Source: Gammaproteobacteria bacterium (GTDB lineage Bacteria; Pseudomonadota; Gammaproteobacteria; Steroidobacterales; Woeseiaceae). From it: DNA of 35,887 nucleotides. The notes beneath the pieces are model-generated. The model was not told where the DNA came from, did not search any database, and was given only the letters and a program-made list of their open reading frames with translations. Positions 26,345 through 34,418 of this stretch are shown here, in pieces. The DNA lies in assembly GCA_029865385.1 (NCBI GenBank), contig JAOUGX010000030.1, positions 1-35,887 on the forward strand. The letters are read 5' to 3'. Position 1 is the stretch's first letter. Every line of letters starts with the position of its first letter. The translations under genes were made by a program, and so were the position numbers.

Positions 26345-26944
26345 TCAGATACTCAGGAAATTCTGCAGCAATCGCGCACCGGCGGTCGATGAGCGCTCCG
26401 GATGAAACTGCGTTGCGTAGAAATTTTCTCGTGCGAGTACCGCGGTTATCTCCGATTCGTGATCTGCCGTCGCCAGTGAGAAGTCACCGGGCGGGAGAGC
26501 ATAGCTGTGGATGAAATAAAAATAGCTGCCGGTCGTGATTCCATCCAGCAGGGGATGTGACCGCGTTACCCGGATCGGACACCAGCCCATGTTGGGAACC
26601 GGGTTCCTGCTTGAACCGGTCAGCTTGCTGGCGATGACGGGAACGATACCGAGGCAGGTTGCATCGTCTTCCTGTGAAGCCTCGGCAAGCAGTTGCATGC
26701 CGAGGCAGATGCCGAGCACCGGTTGCGTCAGTTGCGGCACTACAGTGTCGAGCCGCCTGTCACGCAGTTTCGACATGGCATCTGCCGCAGCGCCGACCCC
26801 GGGCAGGATAACGTGGCTCGCATTGCGGATGAGCTGTGGATCCGTCGTCAGCACCGATTCTGCGCGCAGGCGGTCGAGCGCAAAGCGAAGCGAAGCGATG
26901 TTCGCACCGCCGCTGTCGATGATGGCAACCTGAACCGCAGCCAT
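26345..26944 (-). CDS. hisH: Imidazole glycerol phosphate synthase glutaminase subunit
   Basis: 199 residues, a class I glutamine amidotransferase that makes ammonia for HisF. The nucleophile is Cys80 in GICLGMQLL, and the His-Glu pair is His181/Glu183 in FHPERSS. VAIIDSGGANIASL at the start and NMGWCPI in the middle are typical. It starts 1 nt after the hisB stop (TGA then C then ATG), so translation is likely coupled. Confidence 0.97.
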   Translation of the reverse strand: MAAVQVAIIDSGGANIASLRFALDRLRAESVLTTDPQLIRNASHVILPGVGAAADAMSKLRDRRLDTVVPQLTQPVLGICLGMQLLAEASQEDDATCLGIVPVIASKLTGSSRNPVPNMGWCPIRVTRSHPLLDGITTGSYFYFIHSYALPPGDFSLATADHESEITAVLARENFYATQFHPERSSTAGARLLQNFLSI

Positions 26945-26945
26945 G

Positions 26946-28028
26946 TCAGCTCAACGTACCTTTGGTGGACGGAACGTCGGCTCCGCCGGCGCGAATCGCC
27001 TGCCGAAGCGTTCGTCCGACCGATTTGAAACAGGCTTCGATCATGTGATGTGCGTTTTCGCCACGGACTTCGATATGCAACGCCGCACCCAGTGAGTCGG
27101 CCAGCGAGCGGAAAAAATGCGGTACCAGTTCGCTGGGTAGTTCGCCGACGCTGGGCCGTGGAAAATCGCCCTTGAACTCGAATGCCGCGCGACCTGAAAG
27201 ATCGAGGGCAACACGTGCCTCGCTTTCGTCCATAGGTAACAGAAAGCCGTAACGCTCGATGCCGCGCTTGTTTCCCAGCGCATGGCGCAGCGCGGTACCA
27301 AGACAGATCGCCGTATCTTCAACGGTGTGGTGCTCGTCGACCTGCAAATCGCCGCGACATTCCAATGTCAGGCTGAAGCCGCCATGTCGCGCGATCTGCT
27401 CCAGCATGTGATCGTAGAAGCCTATCCCGGTGTCGATGCGCACCGGCTCTGTCGCGTCCAGATCCACGCGAGCGGCGATCTCTGTTTCCCTGGTCTTTCG
27501 ATTTACAATCCCGCGCCGTGACTGCGCCAGCAGCTCCCGCGTGACGGCCGGCCATTGCTTATCCGGATCGCCGCCCTGCATTACCCGAAATCCGCGAAGT
27601 CCGAGTTTGTCGGCGAGCTGCAAGTCCGTGTCCCGGTCACCGATCACAGCCGAGGCGTGAGTATCGATGCTGGTCGATGCCAGGAAGCGCGTCAGCAAGC
27701 CCGTTCTCGGCTTGCGGCAATCGCAGTTTTCTGCCGGCAGGTGCGGGCAGATGAATACCTCGTCGAACACGATCCCCTGGCTGGCGAATATGTCGACGAT
27801 ATGAGCTTGTACCGCCTCGAAAGCGGCGAGCGGATAGCCGTCGCTGCCGAGGCCGTCCTGGTTGCTCACCATGACAAGGCTGAATCCGGCCTGTCGCAAT
27901 GAAATCAGTGATGGAATTACCGCCGGAAGCAGCCGCACCTTGTCCAGTCGATCGACCTGGAAATCGCCCGGTTCCTCGATCAGCGTACCGTCGCGGTCTA
28001 TAAATAGAACCTTATTCATGTCATGCAT
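26946..28028 (-). CDS. hisB: Bifunctional histidinol-phosphatase / IGP dehydratase
   Basis: 360 residues, the two-domain form found in gammaproteobacteria. The N-terminal HAD phosphatase (about 1-165) has DRDGTLIEEP (Asp11, Asp13), VSNQDGLG, ICPHLPAENCDCRKPRTG with the Zn-binding Cys and His, and GDRDTDLQLA. The C-terminal IGP dehydratase (about 170-360) has the metal-binding HHTVEDTAICLG and DESEARVALDLSGR, and the end HHMIEACFKSVGRTLRQAI. It performs the sixth and eighth steps of the pathway. A start at the internal ATG (28019) is equally possible. It overlaps the hisC end by 8 nt. Confidence 0.97.
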   Translation of the reverse strand: MHDMNKVLFIDRDGTLIEEPGDFQVDRLDKVRLLPAVIPSLISLRQAGFSLVMVSNQDGLGSDGYPLAAFEAVQAHIVDIFASQGIVFDEVFICPHLPAENCDCRKPRTGLLTRFLASTSIDTHASAVIGDRDTDLQLADKLGLRGFRVMQGGDPDKQWPAVTRELLAQSRRGIVNRKTRETEIAARVDLDATEPVRIDTGIGFYDHMLEQIARHGGFSLTLECRGDLQVDEHHTVEDTAICLGTALRHALGNKRGIERYGFLLPMDESEARVALDLSGRAAFEFKGDFPRPSVGELPSELVPHFFRSLADSLGAALHIEVRGENAHHMIEACFKSVGRTLRQAIRAGGADVPSTKGTLS

Positions 28029-29082
28029 CGCTGTTGGTCAGCGCCTTTAGCAACAAATCGTTTTCATCAGTTGACCCGATCGTGATACGGGCGCAGTCAT
28101 GCAAGCCCGGATCCGTCGAGAAATCGCGAATCAGAATCCTGTGTTCCGCCAGCCGCCTGGTGACCCCGGCCAGGTTGCGAAATCGGACCAGCAGGAAATT
28201 GGCATCGCTCGGCCAGACCCGCTCCACGTCGGTACAGTCCGGCAACGCGGTTTCCAGCCTGCGACGTTCGGCGCGCAGCGTCTCGATCTGTGCGGCAGTG
28301 CATGCTAGCCGGTCGCCAGTCAGGGCCGAGAGTGCCAGCTCGATAATCGGCGTAGCAATCGCGTAGGGAGCCATTACGCTGTCCAGCAGGGCGATCACGG
28401 ATGCCTCGGCGATTACCGAGCCAACCCTGGCGGCGGCGAGTCCGTATGCTTTCGACATCGTGCGCAAGACCACAAGATTTTCGTGCCGGGCCATCAGGCC
28501 GACAGTCGATTCTTTACTGGTGAATTCGACATATGCCTCGTCAACGACAACCAGCGATTTTCCTTTGCGGTTCCGCAGCAGTCGCAGAAGATCGTCCGAC
28601 CGAATGGAATTGCCGGTGGGATTGTTCGGCGAACAGACGAAAACCAGTTTAGTGGCGGCGTCGCAGGCTTCCAGCAATGCGCACACGTCCGGGGCGAAGT
28701 CACTTCCGGCCGAAGTATTTATGCAGCGGACCTCCGCACCCTGAATATCGGCATAGACCTTGTACATGCCGAAAGTCGGCGTGGAGATTACGATGTTGTC
28801 TATCGCGGGCCGGCAAAAAACTCGCAGCAGGAGATCGATGGCTTCACTGCTACCGCGCGTTACAAGGACCTGCTCGGCCAATACGCTGTAGATTTCCGCT
28901 AGCCGCTCACGCAATTTCCACGGGCGAACGGGCGGGTAGCGATTGAGTTCGGTATCAACCGCGGAGTTTGCATTCGACGGCATCTCGTTGGCATTCAGGC
29001 GAATGGTCAGGTTCGCCTGTGTTGCAGCTGCGTACGCGCTGAGCGAGGCGATCTCCGGTCGGGCAAGGCTTGCGACTGTCAT
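28021..29082 (-). CDS. hisC: Histidinol-phosphate aminotransferase
   Basis: 353 residues, a PLP enzyme of fold type I that transfers an amino group from glutamate to imidazole acetol phosphate. Motifs: IRLNANEMP near the start, NRYPP, VTRGSSEAIDLLLR, CSPNNPTGNSI, VVVDEAYVEF, and the PLP lysine in RTMSKAYGLAAARVG (Lys211). Its ATG overlaps the hisD TGA in an ATGA unit (29082-29079), a classic coupling signal. Confidence 0.97.
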   Translation of the reverse strand: MTVASLARPEIASLSAYAAATQANLTIRLNANEMPSNANSAVDTELNRYPPVRPWKLRERLAEIYSVLAEQVLVTRGSSEAIDLLLRVFCRPAIDNIVISTPTFGMYKVYADIQGAEVRCINTSAGSDFAPDVCALLEACDAATKLVFVCSPNNPTGNSIRSDDLLRLLRNRKGKSLVVVDEAYVEFTSKESTVGLMARHENLVVLRTMSKAYGLAAARVGSVIAEASVIALLDSVMAPYAIATPIIELALSALTGDRLACTAAQIETLRAERRRLETALPDCTDVERVWPSDANFLLVRFRNLAGVTRRLAEHRILIRDFSTDPGLHDCARITIGSTDENDLLLKALTNSDA

Positions 29083-30407
29083 GAATCGCTCCTTGCAGTA
29101 CCGTCGATGCGGATACTCACCGCCGCTGCGTGCGCATCCAGTCCTTCAAGCCCGGCGAGTTCCCGGACTGCAGGCGCGATCGATCGAAGCCCGTCCTCGC
29201 TGAGTTCCTGAACCGTCATCTGGCGCATGAACTGATCGACGCCGAGACCGCTGTAGCTGCGCGCCGCGCCGTAAGTCGGCAGCACGTGATTCGTGCCGCT
29301 GCAATAGTCACCGACCGACTCCGGCGACCAGCGCCCAAGAAATACAGAACCGGCGTTTCGCACGCTGGCAAGCCAACGTCGCGCTTCGGCGACCTGCAAG
29401 ATCAGGTGTTCGGGCGCGTAGCGGTTACTGATGTCAATTGCTGTCGCAAGATTTTCTACAAGCACAATGCGACTGTGTTGCAGTGCGCGCCTGGCGACGT
29501 CCGCTCTGCTCAATTGGCCGAGCTGCTTTTCGATCTGTGACTTGACCTCCGTCGCGAGGCTATCGCAGTTCGTAAGCAATATGACCTGCGAGTCCGGTCC
29601 ATGCTCGGCCTGGGCCAGCAGGTCGGACGCAACAAATGCCGCATCGGCACTGGCATCGGCGATCACCAGCACTTCGGACGGTCCGGCGGGCATGTCGATG
29701 GCCGGTCCACCGGTTTCAGCAGTGACCAGCGCCTTCGCTGCGGTCACCCAGGCATTCCCCGGTCCGAATATCTTGGCGACCTGTGGAATGGATTCCGTGC
29801 CGTAGGCCATGGCCGCAATAGCCTGCGCACCGCCGACTTTGTATATCGAGTGGACTCCGCAGCGGCGGGCGGCAGTTAACACGGCCGGATCCGCTCCGCC
29901 GTCCGCACGCGGCGGTGTGCACAGCACGATCTGCGGACAGGCCGCAATTCGGGCCGGTACCGAAAGCATGATGGCGGCAGACGGTAGCGGGGCGCTGCCG
30001 GCGGGTACGTAGAGACCGACTGCGTCGATTGGATGCGCCACGCGTTGGCAGCGAATTCCCGGCATGGTTTCGATGTCGATTGCCGCGGGGATTTGCTTTT
30101 CGTGAAATCGACGCACGTTTGAAATCGCCGTATCGATCGCCGCGAGCGCGGACGATGACAGGGTCGCTGCTGCAGCCTCGTACTCCTCATCCGTAACCTG
30201 CAACCTGCCGAGCGCCACGCCATCGAGTTCCAGCGTCAACTCGCGCAGCGCGCTGTCTCCGCGATCGCGTACCTGTGCCACGATATTGGCTGCCTCGCGT
30301 CGTGTATTGGCATGCACGGAATACAGCGGCCGTCGCAGCAGGTCGGCTTGCCCTTCGGCACTCAGCTTGTTCCAGCGGATGGTTCCTTTCGCCGCGTCGT
30401 AGGTCAT
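29079..30407 (-). CDS. hisD: Histidinol dehydrogenase
   Basis: 442 residues. A Zn enzyme that oxidises L-histidinol to L-histidine in two NAD steps, the last two reactions of the pathway. Seen: VGLYVPAGSAPLPSAAIM, GGAQAIAAMAYGTESIP, FGPGNAWVTAAK, DMPAGPSEVLVIAD, AEHGPDSQVILLT, YAPEHLIL, the FLGRWSPESVGDYCSGTNHVLPT block with Zn and active-site residues, and YSGLGVDQFMRQ. It begins 4 bp after the hisG stop. Confidence 0.97.
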   Translation of the reverse strand: MTYDAAKGTIRWNKLSAEGQADLLRRPLYSVHANTRREAANIVAQVRDRGDSALRELTLELDGVALGRLQVTDEEYEAAAATLSSSALAAIDTAISNVRRFHEKQIPAAIDIETMPGIRCQRVAHPIDAVGLYVPAGSAPLPSAAIMLSVPARIAACPQIVLCTPPRADGGADPAVLTAARRCGVHSIYKVGGAQAIAAMAYGTESIPQVAKIFGPGNAWVTAAKALVTAETGGPAIDMPAGPSEVLVIADASADAAFVASDLLAQAEHGPDSQVILLTNCDSLATEVKSQIEKQLGQLSRADVARRALQHSRIVLVENLATAIDISNRYAPEHLILQVAEARRWLASVRNAGSVFLGRWSPESVGDYCSGTNHVLPTYGAARSYSGLGVDQFMRQMTVQELSEDGLRSIAPAVRELAGLEGLDAHAAAVSIRIDGTARSDS

Positions 30408-30411
30408 TTTT

Positions 30412-31314
30412 TCAGGCCAGCATCTTTTCGACGGGCAGCACCAGCAGGGAACTGGCGCCGGCGCTCTTCAGGTTCTCGAGGGTTTCCCAGAAGACGAATT
30501 CACGGCAAACCGCGTGAACCGCTACTTTGTCCGGTTGGCCTTCAAGCGGAATCACAGTCGGAAATTCCGACCCTGGCAGCAGCCGGGTGATTTCAGCCAG
30601 CGCTGCTCGCGGTGCGTGCAACATGATGTACTTGCTCTCGCGGACCTGCAGTACGCCGTCGAGCCGCTGCAGGATTCTCGCAACCCACTCCTGCTTCAGG
30701 TCCGACAATGGAGCGCGTGTCTGGATAACAACAGCCTCACTCTCGAAAACGGTTTCCACTTCGCGCAGTTGATTTGCGGACAGCGTCGCGCCGCTGGACA
30801 CGAGATCACAAACAAAATCGGCGCGCCCGAGCTTCGGCGCGATTTCCACGGCGCCGGAAAAATACACAATCTCTGCCTGGATGTTATTGCGAGCCAGGAA
30901 GTCCGTCAGAATGCCGGTATAACTGGTTGCAATGCGGGTATTCTGCAGGCTTGCAACGCCATCGTAGGACGCGGCTTCAGGCGCTGCGATTGCCAGGTGG
31001 CAGTGCCCGAAGTCCAGTTGAAACACGCGGTCGAATTGTCCCTCGCCTCCGTTGTTTTCAAATTGCAGGCGCTTTTCCTCGACGACATTGAGCCCGACGA
31101 TTCCGAGATCACAGACATCGTCACTGACGAGTGCGGGAATGTCGTCGTCACGAACCAGCAACAGATCGACCGGCATGTTTTCGCCATAACAAAAAAGCTG
31201 ATCTTTGCTTTGCGTAAATTTGAGGCCGCATCGCTCCAGCAGATCAAGTGAGTGATCTGTCAGACGACCGGATTTCTGCACCGCAATCTTGATGCGCTGC
31301 TCCTTGGTATTCAT
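30412..31314 (-). CDS. hisG: ATP phosphoribosyltransferase, long form
   Basis: 300 residues, the long HisG type with a C-terminal ACT-like regulatory domain (from about 225) that senses histidine, so no separate HisZ is needed. It commits ATP and PRPP to histidine. Blocks: RIKIAVQKSGRL, VDLLLVRDDDIPALVSDDVCDLGIVG, RIATSYTGILTDFL, FSGAVEIAPKLGRADFVCDLVSSGATL (PRPP-binding) and PGSEFPTVIPL in the C-terminal part. It follows the TrpR-like gene by 9 bp. Confidence 0.97.
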   Translation of the reverse strand: MNTKEQRIKIAVQKSGRLTDHSLDLLERCGLKFTQSKDQLFCYGENMPVDLLLVRDDDIPALVSDDVCDLGIVGLNVVEEKRLQFENNGGEGQFDRVFQLDFGHCHLAIAAPEAASYDGVASLQNTRIATSYTGILTDFLARNNIQAEIVYFSGAVEIAPKLGRADFVCDLVSSGATLSANQLREVETVFESEAVVIQTRAPLSDLKQEWVARILQRLDGVLQVRESKYIMLHAPRAALAEITRLLPGSEFPTVIPLEGQPDKVAVHAVCREFVFWETLENLKSAGASSLLVLPVEKMLA

Positions 31315-31323
31315 CGGGATTCC

Positions 31324-31662
31324 TTAGTGGGAGGCGCTTGATTTTCGCGGTGGATGCTTGCGCTGGGAACGTTCGATAGCAGTGTGATAGCCGCCAAAGC
31401 CGTCGCTGAGAAAGCGTGCGACACGACCAATCGTGGTTACGCTGACCCCGGTCTTGTCATGAATCTGCCTGTAAGGCATGTCCTGCAGCAATAATTCGAC
31501 GACCTGCCAGCGATCGGCCAGTGCCTGCAACTCTGCTGGCGTACACAGGTCCTTCAGGAAGTTGCGGCACTCGGCTACGGTTCTTAGCGAAGCCACGGCG
31601 CGAAACAGCGCGTCTTCGGCGCGCTTTTGCTGGTTTGCGGACTCCTTGCGATTGGGTTTCAT
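31324..31662 (-). CDS. YerC/TrpR-family regulator, probable his-operon repressor
   Basis: 112 residues. The TrpR-like fold is clear: LRTVAECRNFLKDLCTPAELQALADRWQVVELLLQDMPYRQIHDKTGVSVTTIGRVARFL, with the helix-turn-helix in the last part (YRQIHDKTGVSVTTIGRV). It is the first gene of the his operon, 9 bp before hisG. In Firmicutes YerC-type proteins have been proposed as histidine regulators. Here a CTAG-centred palindrome lies directly upstream, which fits autogenous his control (inferred). The effector is not known from sequence. Confidence 0.88.
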   Translation of the reverse strand: MKPNRKESANQQKRAEDALFRAVASLRTVAECRNFLKDLCTPAELQALADRWQVVELLLQDMPYRQIHDKTGVSVTTIGRVARFLSDGFGGYHTAIERSQRKHPPRKSSASH

Positions 31663-31694
31663 TGGGTCGATTTCGGGTTTATCTATGTATTAAT

Positions 31695-31720
31695 GTATTA
31701 ATGCGCTAGTACGCTAATAC
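31695..31720 (-). promoter_or_regulatory. CTAG-centred palindrome, candidate operator for the his regulator
   Basis: A 26-bp imperfect palindrome with outer arms GTATTA and TAATAC and centre CTAG (31706-31709), preceded by a tandem TGTATTAA. It lies 33 bp before the ATG of the YerC/TrpR-like gene. TrpR operators also carry CTAG cores. No clean -35/-10 pair was assigned; the AT-rich TTAATAC repeats may serve as the -10. Confidence 0.55.
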
Positions 31721-31821
31721 AAGATATGAACCGAATCAAGCAGAATTATTGCTTGATGGACTGGCCCGCGAAGTGCGTACCCAGGGTTTCCGCTGAAACC
31801 AAAAAGATGTGATGGCCCGAC

Positions 31822-31851
31822 TTGACCATTTTCCACAACTGCCACTAGACT
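31822..31851 (+). promoter_or_regulatory. Promoter of the metB riboswitch transcript
   Basis: TTGACC (31822-31827), 18-bp spacer, TAGACT (31846-31851). The predicted start at about 31858 falls exactly at the beginning of riboswitch helix P1, which supports both assignments. Confidence 0.55.
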
Positions 31852-31859
31852 GCAGTCGA

Positions 31860-31985
31860 CTCATCGAGACCGGCTGAGGGAAAGGCCCATTGAAGCCGGG
31901 GCAACCTTCAGGACTAACCATCCTGAAAAGGTGCCAACTCCTGCGGAGCAAATGCCGGAAACGGTTGCTGCTTTCGAGAGATGAG
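31860..31985 (+). ncRNA. SAM-I (S-box) riboswitch
   Basis: P1 is CTCATC (31860-31865) pairing with GATGAG (31980-31985). Diagnostic core elements in order: CGAGAC, GAGGGAAAGGCCCATTGAAG, CCGGGGCAACC, a P3-type hairpin TTCAGGA/TCCTGAA, AGGTGCCAACTCCTGCG, and CGAGAGATGAG. This is the standard S-box order. It should turn metB down when S-adenosylmethionine is high. The expression platform at 31986-32128 holds a CGGAC/GTCCG hairpin and a GCGAC/GTCGC hairpin, but no obvious T-run, so translational control is as likely as termination. No coding sequence is seen in 31736-32128. Confidence 0.93.
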
Positions 31986-32128
31986 GGGCGGTGTAACGCA
32001 GCAATCGGACCACGGTCCGAAATGAGCGCAGGGCACAGCACCCTTTCTTGCGGTTTCTGCAGGATTCTGATGAGAAACGGCGACGTTTGTCGCTTCATTG
32101 GAATCGAATTTCTTGTGGAGACCCGAAC

Positions 32129-33322
32129 ATGACTTCCCCAGCCGACCCCGCCACGCTGGCAGTACGCGCCGCACTCGAATCTGACAGTCAGCACGGCGCC
32201 GTCGTGCCGCCGCTGCACCTGTCGTCAAACTACACGTTCGAGCGCTTCGGCGTAAAACGCAGATACGATTATTCGCGCAGCGGCAATCCGACCCGCGATT
32301 CCCTGGCCGACGCCCTGAGCGCTCTGGAGGGCGGTGCCGGCGCGGTTGTAACAGCATCCGGGATGGCGTCGTTGACCCTGCTTACGCACCTGTTGCAGCC
32401 TGGTGATCTCCTGGTCGCGCCACACGACTGCTACGGCGGTACCTATCGCCTGTTCGAACACCTGGCCGCAAAAGGCCATTTCGAGGTGTGCTTTATCGAC
32501 CAGACGGACCCGGCAGCGTTGGATGTGGCATTTGCGAGGGACCCTGCGTTGATTCTCGTTGAAACGCCGTCCAATCCGTTGCTGAGAATCGTCGATATCG
32601 CGGCCTTGTCGAGACTCGCGAAGAAGCACGGCACCTTGCTTGCCGTCGATAACACGTTTCTGTCGCCGGTTTTGCAGCAACCGATTGGTCTGGGCGCGGA
32701 CATCGTGCTGCATTCGACAACGAAGTACCTGAACGGCCACAGCGACGTGGTGGGCGGCGCTGTCATTGCCGCTTCCAACGAGCTGGCCGAGACGCTCGCC
32801 TGGTGGGCAAACTGCCTTGGGCTGACCGGCGCACCGTTCGACAGCTATTTGACCTTGCGTGGCATCCGGACTCTGCACGTCAGGATGCGCCAGCATGAAG
32901 AAAGCGCGAATCGAATTGCTCAAGTTCTGCATCAACATGCGTCCGTATCGCGGGTCTATTACCCCGGTCTTGCCGACCACCCCGGCCACGAAATCGCAAA
33001 AATTCAGCAACGCGGTTTCGGTGGCATGGTGAGCTTCGATATCAAGGGCGGCGAAGCAGCGGTAAGGGCCTTCGTCGAGGCATTGCGGCACTTCTCGCTG
33101 GCCGAGTCACTGGGAGGCGTCGAGAGCCTGGTCTGTCATCCGCCATCGATGACGCATGCGCCGGTCAGCAGAAAGGCACTGGCGGAAGCCGGAATCGGCG
33201 AGAGCCTGATACGCCTGTCTGTCGGCCTGGAAGACACGGACGACCTGCTGAATGACATCCTGCTGGCGCTGGACGCAGCGTCGCACGCGGTGACGTTGAG
33301 AAGCGTCAGTGGGTCCTGCTGA
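32129..33322 (+). CDS. metB: Cystathionine gamma-synthase
   Basis: 397 residues of the Cys/Met metabolism PLP family. It joins an activated homoserine and cysteine to form cystathionine on the way to methionine. Motifs: VPPLHLSSNYTF, YDYSRSGNPTRD, ASGMAS, PHDCYGGTYRLF, ETPSNPLLRIVDI, VDNTFLSPVLQQP and the PLP lysine Lys199 in HSTTKYLNGHSDVVGG; then LGGVESLVCHPPSMTHAPV. Cystathionine beta/gamma-lyases and O-succinylhomoserine sulfhydrylase share the fold; the SAM riboswitch in front favours a biosynthetic role. The ATG at 32129 gives the normal N-terminus and follows GTGGAG. Confidence 0.9.
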   Translation: MTSPADPATLAVRAALESDSQHGAVVPPLHLSSNYTFERFGVKRRYDYSRSGNPTRDSLADALSALEGGAGAVVTASGMASLTLLTHLLQPGDLLVAPHDCYGGTYRLFEHLAAKGHFEVCFIDQTDPAALDVAFARDPALILVETPSNPLLRIVDIAALSRLAKKHGTLLAVDNTFLSPVLQQPIGLGADIVLHSTTKYLNGHSDVVGGAVIAASNELAETLAWWANCLGLTGAPFDSYLTLRGIRTLHVRMRQHEESANRIAQVLHQHASVSRVYYPGLADHPGHEIAKIQQRGFGGMVSFDIKGGEAAVRAFVEALRHFSLAESLGGVESLVCHPPSMTHAPVSRKALAEAGIGESLIRLSVGLEDTDDLLNDILLALDAASHAVTLRSVSGSC

Positions 33323-33356
33323 CCAGGATGTCAGGCGGTTCGAAGCTTGAGTCAGC

Positions 33357-34418
33357 TCATTCCAGCTGCGCCAGAATCGCGTTGGTCATTTCGCTGGTGG
33401 TCAGAACCGTGTCATTGCCCCGGGCGATATCGGCGGTCCTTGCGCCGGCGGCGATAACATCCAGCAGGGCTTTTTCGATGAGCGCCGCTTCTTCCTCGAG
33501 ACCGAGGCTGTGCCTCAGGAGCAGGGCGGTGCTTGCGATGGTGCCGCAGGGATTTGCAATGCCGCGGCCGGCGATGTCGGGAGCGGAACCGTGGATAGGT
33601 TCGTACAATCCCCGTTTCGAATCCCCAAGGGACGCCGACGGCAACATGCCGAGAGAGCCGGCTAGCATGGACGCCTCGTCGGTCAGAATATCGCCAAACA
33701 TGTTCTCGGTGACGATGACGTCGAAATCCCGAGGCCTTGCCAGGAGGTGCATAGCGGCTGCGTCAACCAGCATGTGTTCCAACGCGACGTTCGGGAATTC
33801 GTTTGCCATCGTTCGAATCGTGACATCGCGCCAGAGCCGGGAGGTCTCTAAAACATTGGCTTTGTCGACCGAGCAAAGCTTGCCACTTCGCGCCACAGCA
33901 AGCCGCGCCGCGACGCGCACAATGCGCTCGACTTCGAAAGTCTGATAGACGCACAGATCGCTGGCGAAATCCGGCGTTCGCTTTTTCTCTCCGAAGTAAA
34001 TGCCGCCGGTCAGTTCACGCACGACCATCAAATCAACGTTTTTCAGCAACTCGGCCTTCAACGGTGACGCAGCCGCCAGTTCGTCGATGACGCGAACCGG
34101 GCGCAGATTGGCGAAAACACCGAGCTCGGCGCGAATTTTAAGCAATCCCTGCTCCGGTCGAATTTGGGCGTTCGGGTCCGACCACTTCGGTCCGCCGACC
34201 GCACCGAGCAATACGGCGTCACTCTCGCGACAACTGGCGATCGTATCCGGTGGCAGCGGATCGCCTCTGGTGTCTATAGCAGCGCCGCCGATCAACTGGT
34301 TCGAGAAGCGAAATCGGTGGCCGAAGGAATCCGCTATTCGTTGCATTACGGCGACGCCGGCGTCAGCAACTTCGGGGCCGATGCCGTCACCCGGCAAAAC
34401 GGTAATCAGGGCTTCCAG
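33357..34418 (-). CDS. leuB: 3-isopropylmalate dehydrogenase, CTG start
   Basis: 353 residues with the CTG at 34418 as start, giving (M)EALITVLPGDGIGPEV, which restores the first strand and the conserved LPGDGIGPE. The next usable codon, TTG at 34397, would remove seven residues and has no ribosome-binding site, whereas GAGGAG (34427-34432) lies 8 nt before the CTG. The enzyme oxidises and decarboxylates 3-isopropylmalate with NAD and Mg. Blocks: GAVGGPKW, the substrate Arg region IRAELGVFANLRPVR, VRELTGGIYFGE, VDKANVLETSRLWR, DVIVTENMFGDILTDEASML and YEPIHGSAPDIAG. It overlaps the leuD end by 13 nt. It is convergent with metB; the 34-bp gap holds no clear terminator. Confidence 0.93.
   Translation of the reverse strand: MEALITVLPGDGIGPEVADAGVAVMQRIADSFGHRFRFSNQLIGGAAIDTRGDPLPPDTIASCRESDAVLLGAVGGPKWSDPNAQIRPEQGLLKIRAELGVFANLRPVRVIDELAAASPLKAELLKNVDLMVVRELTGGIYFGEKKRTPDFASDLCVYQTFEVERIVRVAARLAVARSGKLCSVDKANVLETSRLWRDVTIRTMANEFPNVALEHMLVDAAAMHLLARPRDFDVIVTENMFGDILTDEASMLAGSLGMLPSASLGDSKRGLYEPIHGSAPDIAGRGIANPCGTIASTALLLRHSLGLEEEAALIEKALLDVIAAGARTADIARGNDTVLTTSEMTNAILAQLE

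Noticed and set aside
25680-26405. 241-codon + strand frame across hisA and hisH
   Set aside because: Antisense to two conserved genes, no motif, no upstream signal.
31736-31859. His-rich leader peptide for the his operon
   Set aside because: No short frame with a run of His codons upstream of the first gene.
32225-33091. 288-codon open frame antisense to metB
   Set aside because: Lies wholly inside a conserved enzyme gene and shows low-complexity Arg/Gln composition typical of antisense shadow frames.
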